Below, in pieces: positions 37,020 through 45,936 of a stretch of DNA of 64,000 nucleotides. The DNA comes from an uncultured Thalassotalea sp. (GTDB lineage Bacteria > Pseudomonadota > Gammaproteobacteria > Enterobacterales > Alteromonadaceae), in contig CANMZP010000006.1 of NCBI GenBank assembly GCA_947502355.1, forward strand, positions 62,001 through 126,000, in the 5' to 3' direction. Below the pieces are notes generated by a model. It was not told the origin of the DNA. It saw only the letters and a list, made by a program, of their open reading frames with translations, and made no database searches. The first letter of the stretch is position 1. Each line of letters opens with the position of its first letter. Made by a program: the position numbers and the translations under genes.

Positions 37020-37544
37020 ATGGGTATTTCAGAAAAGCTTTGGGTTAATTTATTAGGGTTCGAGATATATTGGTGGTTGGCTATTGTTTATGGTCAACGA
37101 GCCCTTCCGGCGCTGTTCATCATGCTGATGTTGCACTTTTATTATCACAGTACCCCTAAAGCCGAATTTATTAAAGTATTGCTCATTGCCGCTATTGGCT
37201 TTGAAGTTGATACATTGCTGACCTATCTTGGCTGGTTTGAATTCCCCAATAGCCCCAATGCTATCCCGCCATTTTGGCTATTTATGTTATGGGCTGGGTT
37301 TGCAACAATGCTGACCACCTGTTTTTGCAAATTCCCTCAATCCACTTGGTTGCAGGCCTTACTTGGCGCAGCGGGTGGGGCTGCCTCTTATTTAGGTGCG
37401 GCCGCATTAGGGGCGGTGCAACTGCCTCATTCCGTTTTTATTAGTGGTGTTGTTATCGCAATAATCTGGGCCCTGTTATTGCCTATCTTTCTTGGTTTAG
37501 TGCGCTCTTTGCGTAGGTCTTATCATGAAAAACATATGGTGTAA
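37020..37544 (+). CDS. DUF2878 family membrane protein
   Basis: About 174 aa from the ATG at 37020, which has a GGTGA ribosome-binding site; in-frame GTG codons at 37008 and 37011 are alternatives. It has five to six hydrophobic helices, with the family features NLLGFEIYWWLAIVYG near the start and GWFEFPNSPNAIPPFWLFMLWAGFATML in the middle. DUF2878 genes travel with chalcone-isomerase-like, DUF3833 and SDR genes in clusters with fatty-acid-modifying enzymes in Vibrio and Shewanella. The start of the next gene lies 20 bp inside this one. The function is unknown; a membrane-lipid stress role is inferred from context. Confidence 0.85.
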   Translation: MGISEKLWVNLLGFEIYWWLAIVYGQRALPALFIMLMLHFYYHSTPKAEFIKVLLIAAIGFEVDTLLTYLGWFEFPNSPNAIPPFWLFMLWAGFATMLTTCFCKFPQSTWLQALLGAAGGAASYLGAAALGAVQLPHSVFISGVVIAIIWALLLPIFLGLVRSLRRSYHEKHMV

Positions 37545-38028
37545 TTTGATATTTTTTTGTTTGGCGACTTGCGGCCTAACACTGCAGGCTGCGGCGTTGC
37601 CAACTGATTTATCTAGAGTAGGGCAGGCAAAGCTTGAAGTGTTGTGGTTTGATATTTACAAAGCCTACTTATATTGCCGTGACGGCGCTTACCGTACAGA
37701 TTCTCCATGTCTATTGAAAGTGAATTATCTTCGCAATATCAGTGCTGACGATTTACTCGAAGAAACCGATAAACAATGGCAAGGTAAGGTAGAGCCTGAG
37801 CAAAAACAAACCTGGCTTAAACAGTTAGAGACAATGTGGCCCGACATTCAAAAAGGTGATTCTTTAAGTTTTTATAGGGACGAGATTGGTGTTGGTCATT
37901 TCTATTTCAATAATAAGCATATCGGTAGCATTGAGTCGGATGTATTTAGCCAGCGGTTTTTGGATATCTGGTTAGCCGACAGCAGTGATTATCCTGAACT
38001 TGCCAAAAAATTAAGAGGGGAGCGCTAA
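37525..38028 (+). CDS. Exported chalcone-isomerase-like protein
   Basis: 167 aa with a signal peptide ending LQAAA|LP. The pattern VGQAKLEVLWFDIYKAYLYCRDG, LKVNYLRNISADDLLEET and LSFYRDEIGVGHFYFNNKHIGSIESDVFSQRFLDIWL matches the bacterial chalcone-isomerase-like family (PF16036). Bacterial members have the fold but are not known to isomerise chalcones; a fatty-acid-binding role is more plausible. It overlaps DUF2878 by 20 bp and DUF3833 by 1 bp. Confidence 0.87.
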   Translation: MKNIWCNLIFFCLATCGLTLQAAALPTDLSRVGQAKLEVLWFDIYKAYLYCRDGAYRTDSPCLLKVNYLRNISADDLLEETDKQWQGKVEPEQKQTWLKQLETMWPDIQKGDSLSFYRDEIGVGHFYFNNKHIGSIESDVFSQRFLDIWLADSSDYPELAKKLRGER

Positions 38029-38609
38029 TGATTAAAGAAATCACACTGGTTTCGATTCTTGTCTTGTTTTCTAGCCTTTTAGTCGGCTGCAGTCACGGTC
38101 TTGAAGATTACAAACAGGGTAACCCAAAGCTGGATTTACAACAATTTTTTAATGGCACCCTCAAAGTGAAAGGCATTGTTCAAGATTACTCTGGCTTGGT
38201 AACACGTCGATTTGACGCGGACATAAAAGCAGCTTGGCAAGGTAATTTAGGCATATTGGATGAAACCTTTTATTTTAACAACGGTGAAATAAGCCACCGT
38301 TGCTGGCGATTAACGAAAGATGGCGATAAGTACTCTGGCACAGCAGGTGATGTGGTTGGTGTGGCTAAAGGGCGAACTTCGGGTAATGCACTAAACTGGG
38401 AGTACCAGCTTGTTGTTCCTATTGATGGCAGCGAATACACCATAACGCTAGATGATTGGCTGTTTCTATTGGATGAAGATTACCTTATAAATAAAACCGA
38501 GATGCGCTATTGGGGCGTTACCGTGGGTGAAATAACCTTATTTATCGAAAAACAATCCAAGCAAAAGGTTGAGCTAACCAAGCCTGAATGCACATTTGCT
38601 GCTGGGTAA
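38028..38609 (+). CDS. DUF3833 lipoprotein
   Basis: 193 aa. Lipobox LLVGC (Cys21). The mature protein has the lipocalin-like pattern of DUF3833: LDLQQFFNGTLKVKGIVQDYSGLVTRRFDADIKAAW, LDETFYFNNGEISHRCW, and LDDWLFLLDEDYLINKTEMRYWGVTVGEITLFIEK. DUF3833 proteins are linked genomically to the ChrR-type stress and fatty-acid modification cluster. Envelope lipid handling is inferred. Confidence 0.87.
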   Translation: MIKEITLVSILVLFSSLLVGCSHGLEDYKQGNPKLDLQQFFNGTLKVKGIVQDYSGLVTRRFDADIKAAWQGNLGILDETFYFNNGEISHRCWRLTKDGDKYSGTAGDVVGVAKGRTSGNALNWEYQLVVPIDGSEYTITLDDWLFLLDEDYLINKTEMRYWGVTVGEITLFIEKQSKQKVELTKPECTFAAG

Positions 38610-38639
38610 TGTACAGCGTCATAAAAAAAAGGACAATGA

Positions 38640-39353
38640 ATGAAAATCGTGTTTATTACTGGTGTAACATCCGGTCTGGGTGAGGAGTTAGCTAAGCGCT
38701 ATTTACGAATGGGGGCAAGGGTTTACGGAGCAGGCCGAAATCAACAACAGCTAGATGCGTTAAGCCAGCAATTTGAAAATTTTTGTGCGATCAAGCTCGA
38801 TGTGACCGATAAACAGCAATGCATGAGTAAAATAAGTCAAATTGAAGACAATATTGATGTGGTCATTTTAAGTGCTGGCAATTGTGAATATATCGATTTA
38901 GACCATTTTGATTCCAATATTATTGCCCGAATTATGGATGTAAATGTCAACTCTATTGGCCATTGTGTTGAAGCCTTATTGCCCAAATTACAAGCGGGTT
39001 CAACCCTTGCAGTAATAAGCTCTTCGGTTACCTATTTACCCATTGCTAAAGCGGAGGCATATGGTGGCAGCAAAGCCGCCGTTGATTATTTAACCCGAGC
39101 TTTGTCGTTAAGCTTGCAAGACAGAGGCATTCATACTTGCCTTATCCACCCTGGATTTGTCGATACGCCTTTAACTCAGAGAAACAAATTTAAAATGCCA
39201 TTTCTTATGTCGGTTGAAGAGGCTGGTAAAAGAATAATGCAGGGTTTAGAAGCCAAAAAGCCCTTGGTTGCTTTTCCTAAACGTCTTGTCTGGACTTTAA
39301 AAATCTTAAATATGTTGCCATTGAGCATTTCTCATCGGCTTATGAATGGTTAG
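38640..39353 (+). CDS. Short-chain dehydrogenase/reductase (SDR)
   Basis: 237 aa cytoplasmic NAD(P)-dependent oxidoreductase. The nucleotide-binding motif is TGVTSGLGEEL, with NAG replaced by LSAGNCEY. The catalytic Ser is in VISSSVTYLP and the Y-X3-K motif is YGGSKAAVDY. HPGFVDTPLT follows as usual. It lies 30 bp after DUF3833 on the same strand, completing the cluster. A lipid or aldehyde substrate is possible but not visible. Confidence 0.9.
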   Translation: MKIVFITGVTSGLGEELAKRYLRMGARVYGAGRNQQQLDALSQQFENFCAIKLDVTDKQQCMSKISQIEDNIDVVILSAGNCEYIDLDHFDSNIIARIMDVNVNSIGHCVEALLPKLQAGSTLAVISSSVTYLPIAKAEAYGGSKAAVDYLTRALSLSLQDRGIHTCLIHPGFVDTPLTQRNKFKMPFLMSVEEAGKRIMQGLEAKKPLVAFPKRLVWTLKILNMLPLSISHRLMNG

Positions 39354-39420
39354 GTCATGCCATTGCTTTGCGATAACGAAACATCTATCTTGGTAATAGG
39401 TCGTAGCAAAGGAAAACACA

Positions 39421-39969
39421 ATGCGCAGATTATTTTTCGCCTTGCCATTAAGCGCCGAACAAAAACAACAAGTTTCAGATTTTACCCTTCATAATTTGCA
39501 TGATGATAGCAACTTGAACAGTAACATTGGCAAGCCTGTTTCTTCAAATAATTACCATATAACGCTGGCCTTTATCGGCCAAGTTACGGATGAGCAATAT
39601 AGACAGCTAGTCGAATTGGGCGATAAAATATTTGCACCATTTTGTCAGTTTAATGCAGATTTTATTGGCTATTGGTCAAAACCTAAAGTGTTATATTTAG
39701 GAGCAGAAAAGGTCCCAGAGACCATAAAACAGCTTCAACTGATGTTATTAAGCGAACTCGAAAAATTCCCACAGATTAATGAACGTTTTCATCCACCGAA
39801 AATATTCAAGCCACACATCACCTTATACCGCAAGGCCAAATACTTAGTCGGAGTTGATGAATTTGGCGAGATGGTATTTCATTTTGAGCGTTTTTGTTTA
39901 TTTGAGTCCATTTCGACAAACCAAGGCGTGATCTATAAAGAATTACATAGCTGGCCACTTTTTGATTAA
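39421..39969 (+). CDS. thpR: RNA 2',3'-cyclic phosphodiesterase ThpR
   Basis: 182 aa member of the 2H phosphoesterase family (2'-5' RNA ligase-like). The two H-X-T-X motifs are HITL at residues 46-49 and HITL at 132-135. The start MRRLFFALPLSAEQKQQV is the usual one. It hydrolyses 2',3'-cyclic phosphate ends of RNA to 2'-phosphates. It stands alone after the SDR gene. Confidence 0.92.
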   Translation: MRRLFFALPLSAEQKQQVSDFTLHNLHDDSNLNSNIGKPVSSNNYHITLAFIGQVTDEQYRQLVELGDKIFAPFCQFNADFIGYWSKPKVLYLGAEKVPETIKQLQLMLLSELEKFPQINERFHPPKIFKPHITLYRKAKYLVGVDEFGEMVFHFERFCLFESISTNQGVIYKELHSWPLFD

Positions 39970-40114
39970 ATGGATGGTGTTTTTTACGATAAATCGGCAT
40001 TGTAAAGTTTTTTCCATTTTCTATGTATCATTGCTAAACTCTTTAAGGGGCTGATTTATATCGGTCTTTTTTATGTCAGTGAAAGAAGCTAATAATCAAA
40101 TGGAAGGATAATTA

Positions 40115-40981
40115 ATGAACGCGCTAAGAAAAGTAACCCTATTAATCAGTATTTTCACAAGCTTTGCCGTGGTTGCAAAGTCGCCGGTGTGGCAAGTAAG
40201 TGACGGCAATAATTCTGTGTATATCGGTGGCACTGTGCATGTGCTTGCTCAGTCAGATTACCCCTTGCCAGAGTCGTTTGAAAAAGCTTACCAACAAGCC
40301 CAGGTCGTTGTTTTTGAGACCGATATGTCCAAAATGCAAACCATGGAATTTCAGCAGTCCTTGGTAAGTAAAATGGTGTTTCAGGACGGTCGTACGTATG
40401 CCGATGTTCTTGATGCAAAGACTGTGGCTCAATTAGAAGCATACATGCAGAAAAAAGGCATACCATTAGCACAAATGCAAGTATTTAAGCCAGCAATGCT
40501 AGCCATTAACTTAACCATGCTAGAGCTGCAAAGCTTGGGGCTTGCGCATACTGGGGTAGATGAATTTTACCGACAAAAAGGCGCGAATGATAAAAAGTCG
40601 TTCTTATTCTTGGAAACCCCGGAGCAACAATTAGATTACCTTGCAGGCCTTGGTGAAGGTAATGAAAATGAAATGATCCAATACACCTTAAACGATATTG
40701 CAAGTCTAGCTCAAGAAATGGGCGAGCTAAAATCGGCTTGGCGTTCAGGTAATAATGAACTGTTATTTGAGAAAGGCGCACAGGAAATGAAAGACTTATT
40801 TCCCTCGACGTATAATAAAATGTTGGTTGAAAGAAATGACAATTGGCTACCTCATTTAGAGCAGTACTTAAAAACGAAAGAAACGGAAATCGTCTTGGTT
40901 GGAGCACTACATTTGGTCGGTGAAGATGGGGTGTTGAATAAGTTGAAAGCTAAAGGGTATAGCGTAAAACAATTACCGTAA
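40115..40981 (+). CDS. TraB/GumN family exported protein
   Basis: 288 aa with a signal peptide ending VVAK|SPVW. The family pattern is clear: VYIGGTVHVLAQSDYPLPESFEKAYQQAQVVVFETD, FLETPEQQLDYLAGLG and VLVGALHLVGEDGVLNKLKAKGYSVKQL. The two GxxH-type motifs (GGTVH, GALH) are those of the Tiki/TraB metalloprotease-like clan. A periplasmic hydrolase role is inferred. It ends just before a REP-like hairpin. Confidence 0.9.
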   Translation: MNALRKVTLLISIFTSFAVVAKSPVWQVSDGNNSVYIGGTVHVLAQSDYPLPESFEKAYQQAQVVVFETDMSKMQTMEFQQSLVSKMVFQDGRTYADVLDAKTVAQLEAYMQKKGIPLAQMQVFKPAMLAINLTMLELQSLGLAHTGVDEFYRQKGANDKKSFLFLETPEQQLDYLAGLGEGNENEMIQYTLNDIASLAQEMGELKSAWRSGNNELLFEKGAQEMKDLFPSTYNKMLVERNDNWLPHLEQYLKTKETEIVLVGALHLVGEDGVLNKLKAKGYSVKQLP

Positions 40982-41000
40982 ACCTTTCAACTAAGCTGGC

Positions 41001-41040
41001 AATTTAATTGTTGTCAGATGAATTTAATTGGGGTCAGATG
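41001..41040 (+). repeat. 20-bp imperfect direct repeat
   Basis: 41001-41020 and 41021-41040 are the same 20 bases with two differences (TTGTCAG versus GGGTCAG). The second copy is also the left arm of the hairpin at 41026-41075, so the first looks like a degenerate extra REP half. Confidence 0.8.
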
Positions 41041-41075
41041 AAAATTAACAAGTTTATTTTCATCTGACCCCAATT
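41026..41075. repeat. REP-like 20-bp perfect inverted repeat
   Basis: The arms 41026-41045 (core GGGGTCAGATG) and 41056-41075 (core CATCTGACCCC) are perfect complements with a 10-nt loop. The GGGGTCAGA core matches the REP-type elements that accompany Y1/RAYT transposases in many Gammaproteobacteria. It sits between convergent genes and could also stop transcription. Confidence 0.8.
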
Positions 41076-41077
41076 CT

Positions 41078-41743
41078 TTAGTAGCTGGCAGCAGCCATGC
41101 CCCAGTTATAAACACTTGCTGAGACCCCAAACCAGATAAGTAAGGCTATCCATGATGATCTAAGCTTTGGTTGATGGGTTTGTGCTGGCAATGCTTTTTT
41201 ACCGGTGAAAATGGCTTTTAAAACATTGTCGCCTTTAAATACATGCGCAAAGCCTGCAATAGCATGGATAATGACTAGCACGAGCAAAATATCAAAATTA
41301 CTGTGATGCAATGAGTCCATTTTTTCGGCAAAGCTTTCACTAAAACTATAATATAAAGGCCCTTCTGCCAACACATCGTCGGTGGCAAATAAACCAGTAA
41401 AAAGCTGCACACCTAAAGTGATTAGCAACGCCATGACCATATAGCCAGCCACTGGATTATGACCGGGGTAAGGCTTGGATAACGTTTTGTCTTTCCAGGC
41501 TTTAAATATGCTGAGAGGGGAGCGGATAAAGTGTGAAAAACGAGACGTATCGCTACCGAAAAGCCCCCAGATTATCCTACTACACCATAATCCAAGAAGG
41601 GTGAATGCACATTGAAAATGCAATTCAAAGTTGGCTTCTTCGGCGCTATACCATAACGTAGCCAGTAATAATAACTGGCTAATATGGTAGATACGCGTGA
41701 AGTTGTCCCATATGGTAATGGGACGTGTATTGGTGGTTTCCAT
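41078..41743 (-). CDS. Cytochrome b561-type membrane protein
   Basis: 221 aa, four transmembrane helices. Haem-ligand histidines are visible in RIYHISQLLLLATLWYS, LHHSNFDILLVLVIIHAIAGFAHVFKGDN and near the second helix. The family is cytochrome b/b6 domain or Ni/Fe-hydrogenase-type b subunits. It probably passes electrons between the quinone pool and a soluble acceptor. The cytochrome b562 gene lies just upstream in the same direction, 44 bp away, so the two may be redox partners. Confidence 0.9.
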   Translation of the reverse strand: METTNTRPITIWDNFTRIYHISQLLLLATLWYSAEEANFELHFQCAFTLLGLWCSRIIWGLFGSDTSRFSHFIRSPLSIFKAWKDKTLSKPYPGHNPVAGYMVMALLITLGVQLFTGLFATDDVLAEGPLYYSFSESFAEKMDSLHHSNFDILLVLVIIHAIAGFAHVFKGDNVLKAIFTGKKALPAQTHQPKLRSSWIALLIWFGVSASVYNWGMAAASY

Positions 41744-41787
41744 GGCGTACTACTTAATGTTTATTAATGCCTTTGGAGTGCTATAGG

Positions 41788-42216
41788 TTATTTGTCGCAA
41801 TCCATTTTAAATGCTTTGTGGCCTTTTTTAGCAGACTTGCCAATTACGGCTAGCGCTGCTTTTTGTTCTTCAGCCGTTTTAGCATTGGTTAATTCCGTTA
41901 CCGCTTTTTCCAGAAATTTCATGCCTTTTTGGTATTTTTCAAAGTCTGCTTGTTGCGCTGGGGTTAGCTCAGGCTTGTCGGTGATGGTAAGAGGTACAAA
42001 TTGGTCTGCTTTTTTAACGGTCGTTAAAAGCTCTTGCGCAATGGCATTAACTTTGTCGGTATCGTTCGCTTTCGTTGCTGTCTTAATGGCTTTCATGTTG
42101 TCTTTCATGGTGTCCATTAAATCGGCTAAATCTGTTTTACCACACATAGGGTGAGCTGCATTAGCGGTTGATAACGTTAAAAGTGATAGCGCGATGGTCA
42201 TAATTATTTTTTTCAT
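41788..42216 (-). CDS. Periplasmic cytochrome b562 family protein
   Basis: 142 aa with signal peptide ending TANA|AHP. The mature protein is a predicted four-helix bundle. The expected axial ligands are a Met near residue 34-37 (DLADLMDTMKD) and H133 in KKGHKAFKMD, as in CybC. Non-covalent haem b binding is inferred, since no CXXCH motif is present. It heads a two-gene unit with cytochrome b561. Confidence 0.85.
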   Translation of the reverse strand: MKKIIMTIALSLLTLSTANAAHPMCGKTDLADLMDTMKDNMKAIKTATKANDTDKVNAIAQELLTTVKKADQFVPLTITDKPELTPAQQADFEKYQKGMKFLEKAVTELTNAKTAEEQKAALAVIGKSAKKGHKAFKMDCDK

Positions 42217-42377
42217 GATGGTGCTTCCTGAGTATATGTATATTGTTCGACAAGCCTATTGTAATTTTATGGTTAATAGATGCAATAGCAAAATGTAACA
42301 AAATGCTTAATAAATTTAATCACATGGCTTACTTGATAAAGTGATATACTTAACAAAAATAGCCAACAGAACCCATT

Positions 42378-44771
42378 GTGAAGCATAAAGACCCCCACCA
42401 TAAGCGCGAACAAGCCAAATACGACAAGCCGGTCGCCAGTCGAGAATTTCTATTATCTTTGCTAGCTGAAAAAGGCCACCCAATGTCTTTTTCGCAAGTA
42501 TGCAAAGAATTAAATTATAAAGACCATGATCAGGTGGTTGCTATAAAGCGCCGTCTGCGAGCGATGGAGAATGCTGGACAGTTGGTGTTTACCAAGTTTA
42601 AACAATACGCGATTGCTTCCGAGTCTAATATCATTACCGGTAAAGTGATTGGTCATAAAGATGGGTTTGGTTTTTTAGCGCCCGATGGCGGTGATAAAGA
42701 CTTATACATTCCTTATCATGAAATGCGTAACTTACTCCATGGTGATGTTGTTGAAGCGCGGGTAACCGCATCCAATGATGCCAAAGGCAAGCAAGAAGTA
42801 AGGGTGCTGGATATTATCGTCCCGCGCAAAGATAAGATCATAGGCCGATTATTTGTCGAGCATTCAGTAATCACGGTGATACCGGAAGATGCGCGAATTA
42901 CTCATGAAATCATTGTGCCAAAAGAGAAACGCCAAGGGGCGAGGCACGGTCAAATGGTGATTGTTGAGCTTATTCAAAGACCGAGTAAGCGTGGTAACGC
43001 CATAGGCAAAATTACCGAAGTACTTGGCGAGCATATGGCTCCAGGTATGGAAATACAGGTGGCGTTGCACCAACACGATTTACCGCATACTTGGCCTGAG
43101 CAATTGTTGGATGAAATCGCCAGTCTTGGCGCTGAGGTTGACGAAGACGCTAAGCAAGGTCGTGTCGATTTAAGAGAATTGCCATTGGTCACCATCGATG
43201 GTGAAGATGCGCGCGATTTTGATGATGCGGTATATTGTGAACCGAAAAAATCCGGTGGTTGGCGCTTATGGGTTGCCATTGCTGATGTCAGTTATTATGT
43301 TCGTAACGGCACCGCCCTTGATGGAGAAGCAATAAAGCGTGGTAACTCGGTTTATTTCCCATCGCAAGTTATTCCAATGCTGCCGGAAGTGCTGTCCAAT
43401 GGTTTATGTTCATTAAACCCAGATGTGGACCGCTTGTGTATGGTTAGTGAAATGACCATTAGCGCTAAAGGCAAGCTAAGTGGTGCAAAGTTTTATCCGG
43501 CCGTTATGCGTTCACACGCGCGTTTTACCTATACCAAAGTCGCCGCTATTTTAGAAGGCGATGTCGATTTAAGAAATCAATACAAACCTCTGGTTCCTCA
43601 TCTTGAGCAGTTACATGCTTTATACCACAGCTTAGTCACGGCTCGTCGTGAGCGCGGTGCTATAGAGTTTGAAACCGAAGAAGTGCGTTTTATCTTTAAT
43701 GCCGAACGTAAAATTGACTCGGTTGTGCCTGTTGTGCGCAACGATGCCCATAAAATAATTGAAGAATGTATGATTTTGGCCAATGTTGCTACCGCCAAAT
43801 TTGTTGAAAAGCATCAAAAGCCAGGCTTATATCGTGTGCACGATAAGCCTAATGAAGACAAATACAACAATTTGGTCAGTTACCTCGCTGAGCTTGGGGT
43901 TGAATTGTTGAAAAAAGAAGAGCCAACACCGGCCGATTTTGGCGAAATTATTGAAAAGGTTGCCGGGCGTCCTGATCAAGAGTTAATTCAGACCATGCTG
44001 CTTCGCTCAATGAAACAAGCGGTATACCAAGCGGAAAATCTTGGTCACTTTGGTTTGGCGTTACCGGCGTATTCGCATTTTACGTCGCCAATTCGCCGTT
44101 ATCCTGATTTGGTTATCCACAGGGTGATTAAAAACGTGCTTGAGCAACAAAAAACCGATACGGTGAATATTGGCTTTTATGACTATGATGATAAGCAAGT
44201 TACTGAGTTAGGTGAGCATTGCTCAATGACCGAACGTCGCGCGGATGAAGCAACCCGTGATGTTGCCGACTGGCTTAAGTGTGAGTTTATGCGCGATCAT
44301 GTTGGCGATACCTTTTCGGGGGTGATTTCAACGGTAACCAATTTCGGCTTCTTTGTGCGCTTGCAAGACTTTCACATTGAAGGTCTGGTTCATATTAGTT
44401 CGCTTGGCCGTGATTATTATTCACATGATGAAGTGCGTATGTGTCTTGTTGGCGAGAACAGCGGCAAGCGTTTTCATGTTGGTGATATTCTGGATGTGCA
44501 AGTTGCGGCCGTAAATCTGGATGAGAAGAAAATCGATTTAACCCTCGCGGGGGAGCACGAAGTTTCTCAACCTTCTCGTAAGCTTAAGCAGAAAACCAAA
44601 AAAGCGGACAAGAAGCGTGAGCATCGAGCTGATGGTAAGCCTGTTTTAGGAGCGAGAGCCGATAAACAGCCAAGCGCTAATAAATCGAGCAAAAAGATAA
44701 AATCCAAGGCAAGTAAAAAGAAAGCTAAGAGCCGTCCGGGCAAAAATGCGCGTAAGAAATTAAAGAAATAA
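42378..44771 (+). CDS. rnr: Exoribonuclease R
   Basis: 797 aa 3'-5' exoribonuclease that degrades structured RNA. GTG start at 42378. Order: winged-helix domain (about 20-85), two cold-shock domains, the RNB catalytic core with DARDFDD at residues 277-283, an S1 domain at about 643-728 (GVISTVTNFGFFVRLQDFHIEGLVHISSLG), and a Lys-rich tail after residue 730. The tail fits the substrate-unwinding and tmRNA-linked role of RNase R. It is followed 61 bp later by rlmB, the usual order. Confidence 0.97.
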   Translation: MKHKDPHHKREQAKYDKPVASREFLLSLLAEKGHPMSFSQVCKELNYKDHDQVVAIKRRLRAMENAGQLVFTKFKQYAIASESNIITGKVIGHKDGFGFLAPDGGDKDLYIPYHEMRNLLHGDVVEARVTASNDAKGKQEVRVLDIIVPRKDKIIGRLFVEHSVITVIPEDARITHEIIVPKEKRQGARHGQMVIVELIQRPSKRGNAIGKITEVLGEHMAPGMEIQVALHQHDLPHTWPEQLLDEIASLGAEVDEDAKQGRVDLRELPLVTIDGEDARDFDDAVYCEPKKSGGWRLWVAIADVSYYVRNGTALDGEAIKRGNSVYFPSQVIPMLPEVLSNGLCSLNPDVDRLCMVSEMTISAKGKLSGAKFYPAVMRSHARFTYTKVAAILEGDVDLRNQYKPLVPHLEQLHALYHSLVTARRERGAIEFETEEVRFIFNAERKIDSVVPVVRNDAHKIIEECMILANVATAKFVEKHQKPGLYRVHDKPNEDKYNNLVSYLAELGVELLKKEEPTPADFGEIIEKVAGRPDQELIQTMLLRSMKQAVYQAENLGHFGLALPAYSHFTSPIRRYPDLVIHRVIKNVLEQQKTDTVNIGFYDYDDKQVTELGEHCSMTERRADEATRDVADWLKCEFMRDHVGDTFSGVISTVTNFGFFVRLQDFHIEGLVHISSLGRDYYSHDEVRMCLVGENSGKRFHVGDILDVQVAAVNLDEKKIDLTLAGEHEVSQPSRKLKQKTKKADKKREHRADGKPVLGARADKQPSANKSSKKIKSKASKKKAKSRPGKNARKKLKK

Positions 44772-44832
44772 GCTAAACAAAAACAAACCAAGCAAAAATC
44801 AACCATAAACACAGTAAAGATTAGAGATAAAC

Positions 44833-45591
44833 ATGGCAAAAAATGATGAATTAGTTTTCGGTATCCACGCAGTCAGTGCATTAATTAAACGGGCGCCGGA
44901 ACGTTTTATTGAACTTTGGTTTTTGAAAGGACGTGAAGACGAACGCTTGTTGCCGATTATGAATTTGGCCAAAAAATATGGCGTATCGATGCAATACATG
45001 AATCGCAAAGCCTTAGATGACAAGAGTGGCGGCGAGCAACACCAAGGCATTATTGCCAAAGTTAAACCTGGCAAAGTATTTACTGAAAATGATTTAAGTG
45101 ACATTGTCGATGCAACGAGAAATAAAAATGAACAACCATTTTTATTAATCTTAGATGGTGTGACTGACCCGCATAATCTTGGTGCATGTTTACGTAATGC
45201 TGATGCTGCAGGGGTACAGGCTATTGTGGTACCAAAAGATAATGCGGCTCGTATTACTTCAACGGTTCGTAAAGTTGCCGTTGGTGCCGCCGAGTCTATT
45301 CCGCTGGTGCAAGTGACTAACTTAGCAAGAACCATGAAGGCGTTGCAAGAGCAGGGGATCTGGATTATTGGTACGGCTGGCGAAGCCACGCAATCTTTAT
45401 ATGATTGTAAGCTGACCGGGCCAATGGCATTGGTTATGGGCGCGGAAGGTAAAGGTATGCGTCGCTTAACCCGTGAAACTTGTGATGAATTGGTAAAACT
45501 TCCAATGGCTGGTAGTGTATCGAGCTTAAATGTGTCGGTGGCTTCAGGTATTTGTTTATTTGAAATTGTCCGTCAACGACTGGCTAAATAG
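44833..45591 (+). CDS. rlmB: 23S rRNA (guanosine-2'-O-)-methyltransferase RlmB
   Basis: 252 aa SpoU-family (trefoil-knot) methyltransferase that modifies G2251 of 23S rRNA in E. coli. It starts [22 protein letters not shown], with the substrate-binding N-domain, then [28 protein letters not shown], and the SAM-binding knot [39 protein letters not shown]. All three SpoU motifs are intact. Confidence 0.97.
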   Translation: MAKNDELVFGIHAVSALIKRAPERFIELWFLKGREDERLLPIMNLAKKYGVSMQYMNRKALDDKSGGEQHQGIIAKVKPGKVFTENDLSDIVDATRNKNEQPFLLILDGVTDPHNLGACLRNADAAGVQAIVVPKDNAARITSTVRKVAVGAAESIPLVQVTNLARTMKALQEQGIWIIGTAGEATQSLYDCKLTGPMALVMGAEGKGMRRLTRETCDELVKLPMAGSVSSLNVSVASGICLFEIVRQRLAK

Positions 45592-45815
45592 CAATAGCGC
45601 GTTAGAAAACCAATAGCGCGTTAAACAATAAGTGCTTCGTTACCCACCTGCTCTGGGTGGGAGCGCCAACATTAACATACTGCCTTAAACGAAGGCTCTT
45701 TAAAACGAAAGGCGCCTTCGTGCAAAAGCATTACTGCATCACGGTTTTTTTGTGATGGAATTGTTACTGCTGTTTTTACCAATTCGTAATAAATTGCTAC
45801 CCACCAAAACATTGC
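45592..45815. other. Intergenic repeats before the rpsF operon
   Basis: No gene is visible. The sequence holds a 13-bp direct repeat CAATAGCGCGTTA at 45592-45604 and 45611-45623. An inverted repeat CCCACC/GGTGGG lies at 45643-45661 and another, ACGAAGGC/GCCTTCGT, at 45689-45721. None has a T run, so rlmB termination is not obvious here. Confidence 0.6.
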
Positions 45816-45844
45816 TTGCTTTCATTGATTATTTTACCTACAAT
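45816..45844 (+). promoter_or_regulatory. Sigma-70 promoter of the rpsF-priB-rpsR-rplI operon
   Basis: A -35 box TTGCTT (45816-45821), 17-bp spacer and -10 box TACAAT (45839-45844). Transcription from about 45851 would give a leader of some 85 nt before rpsF. Confidence 0.6.
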
Positions 45845-45850
45845 ACGCGT

Positions 45851-45936
45851 CCTTAATTCAGCCGCAAGTTTTGTTCCTTGCCTTTACACTGGTGTTGGCT
45901 GAGCCAGAAAGAGGCTACTACCGTAAGGAGCTCGTA
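45851..45936 (+). promoter_or_regulatory. Possible S6:S18 autoregulatory leader
   Basis: Leader of rpsF, with a TGGCTGAGCCA hairpin and the segment ACTACCGTAAGGAG next to the start codon. Bacterial rpsF leaders often bind the S6:S18 complex through a CCG-containing bulge near the ribosome-binding site. The CCG here (45921-45923) is in the right place, but the fold was judged only by eye. Confidence 0.35.

Noticed and set aside
44799-45389. 196-codon minus-strand frame
   Set aside because: Antisense to rlmB, which is clearly real; no motifs or start signal.
45871-45936. Extended N-terminus for ribosomal protein S6
   Set aside because: The conserved start is MRHYEIVFM at 45937, with TAAGGAG correctly spaced; the upstream 22 codons are leader.
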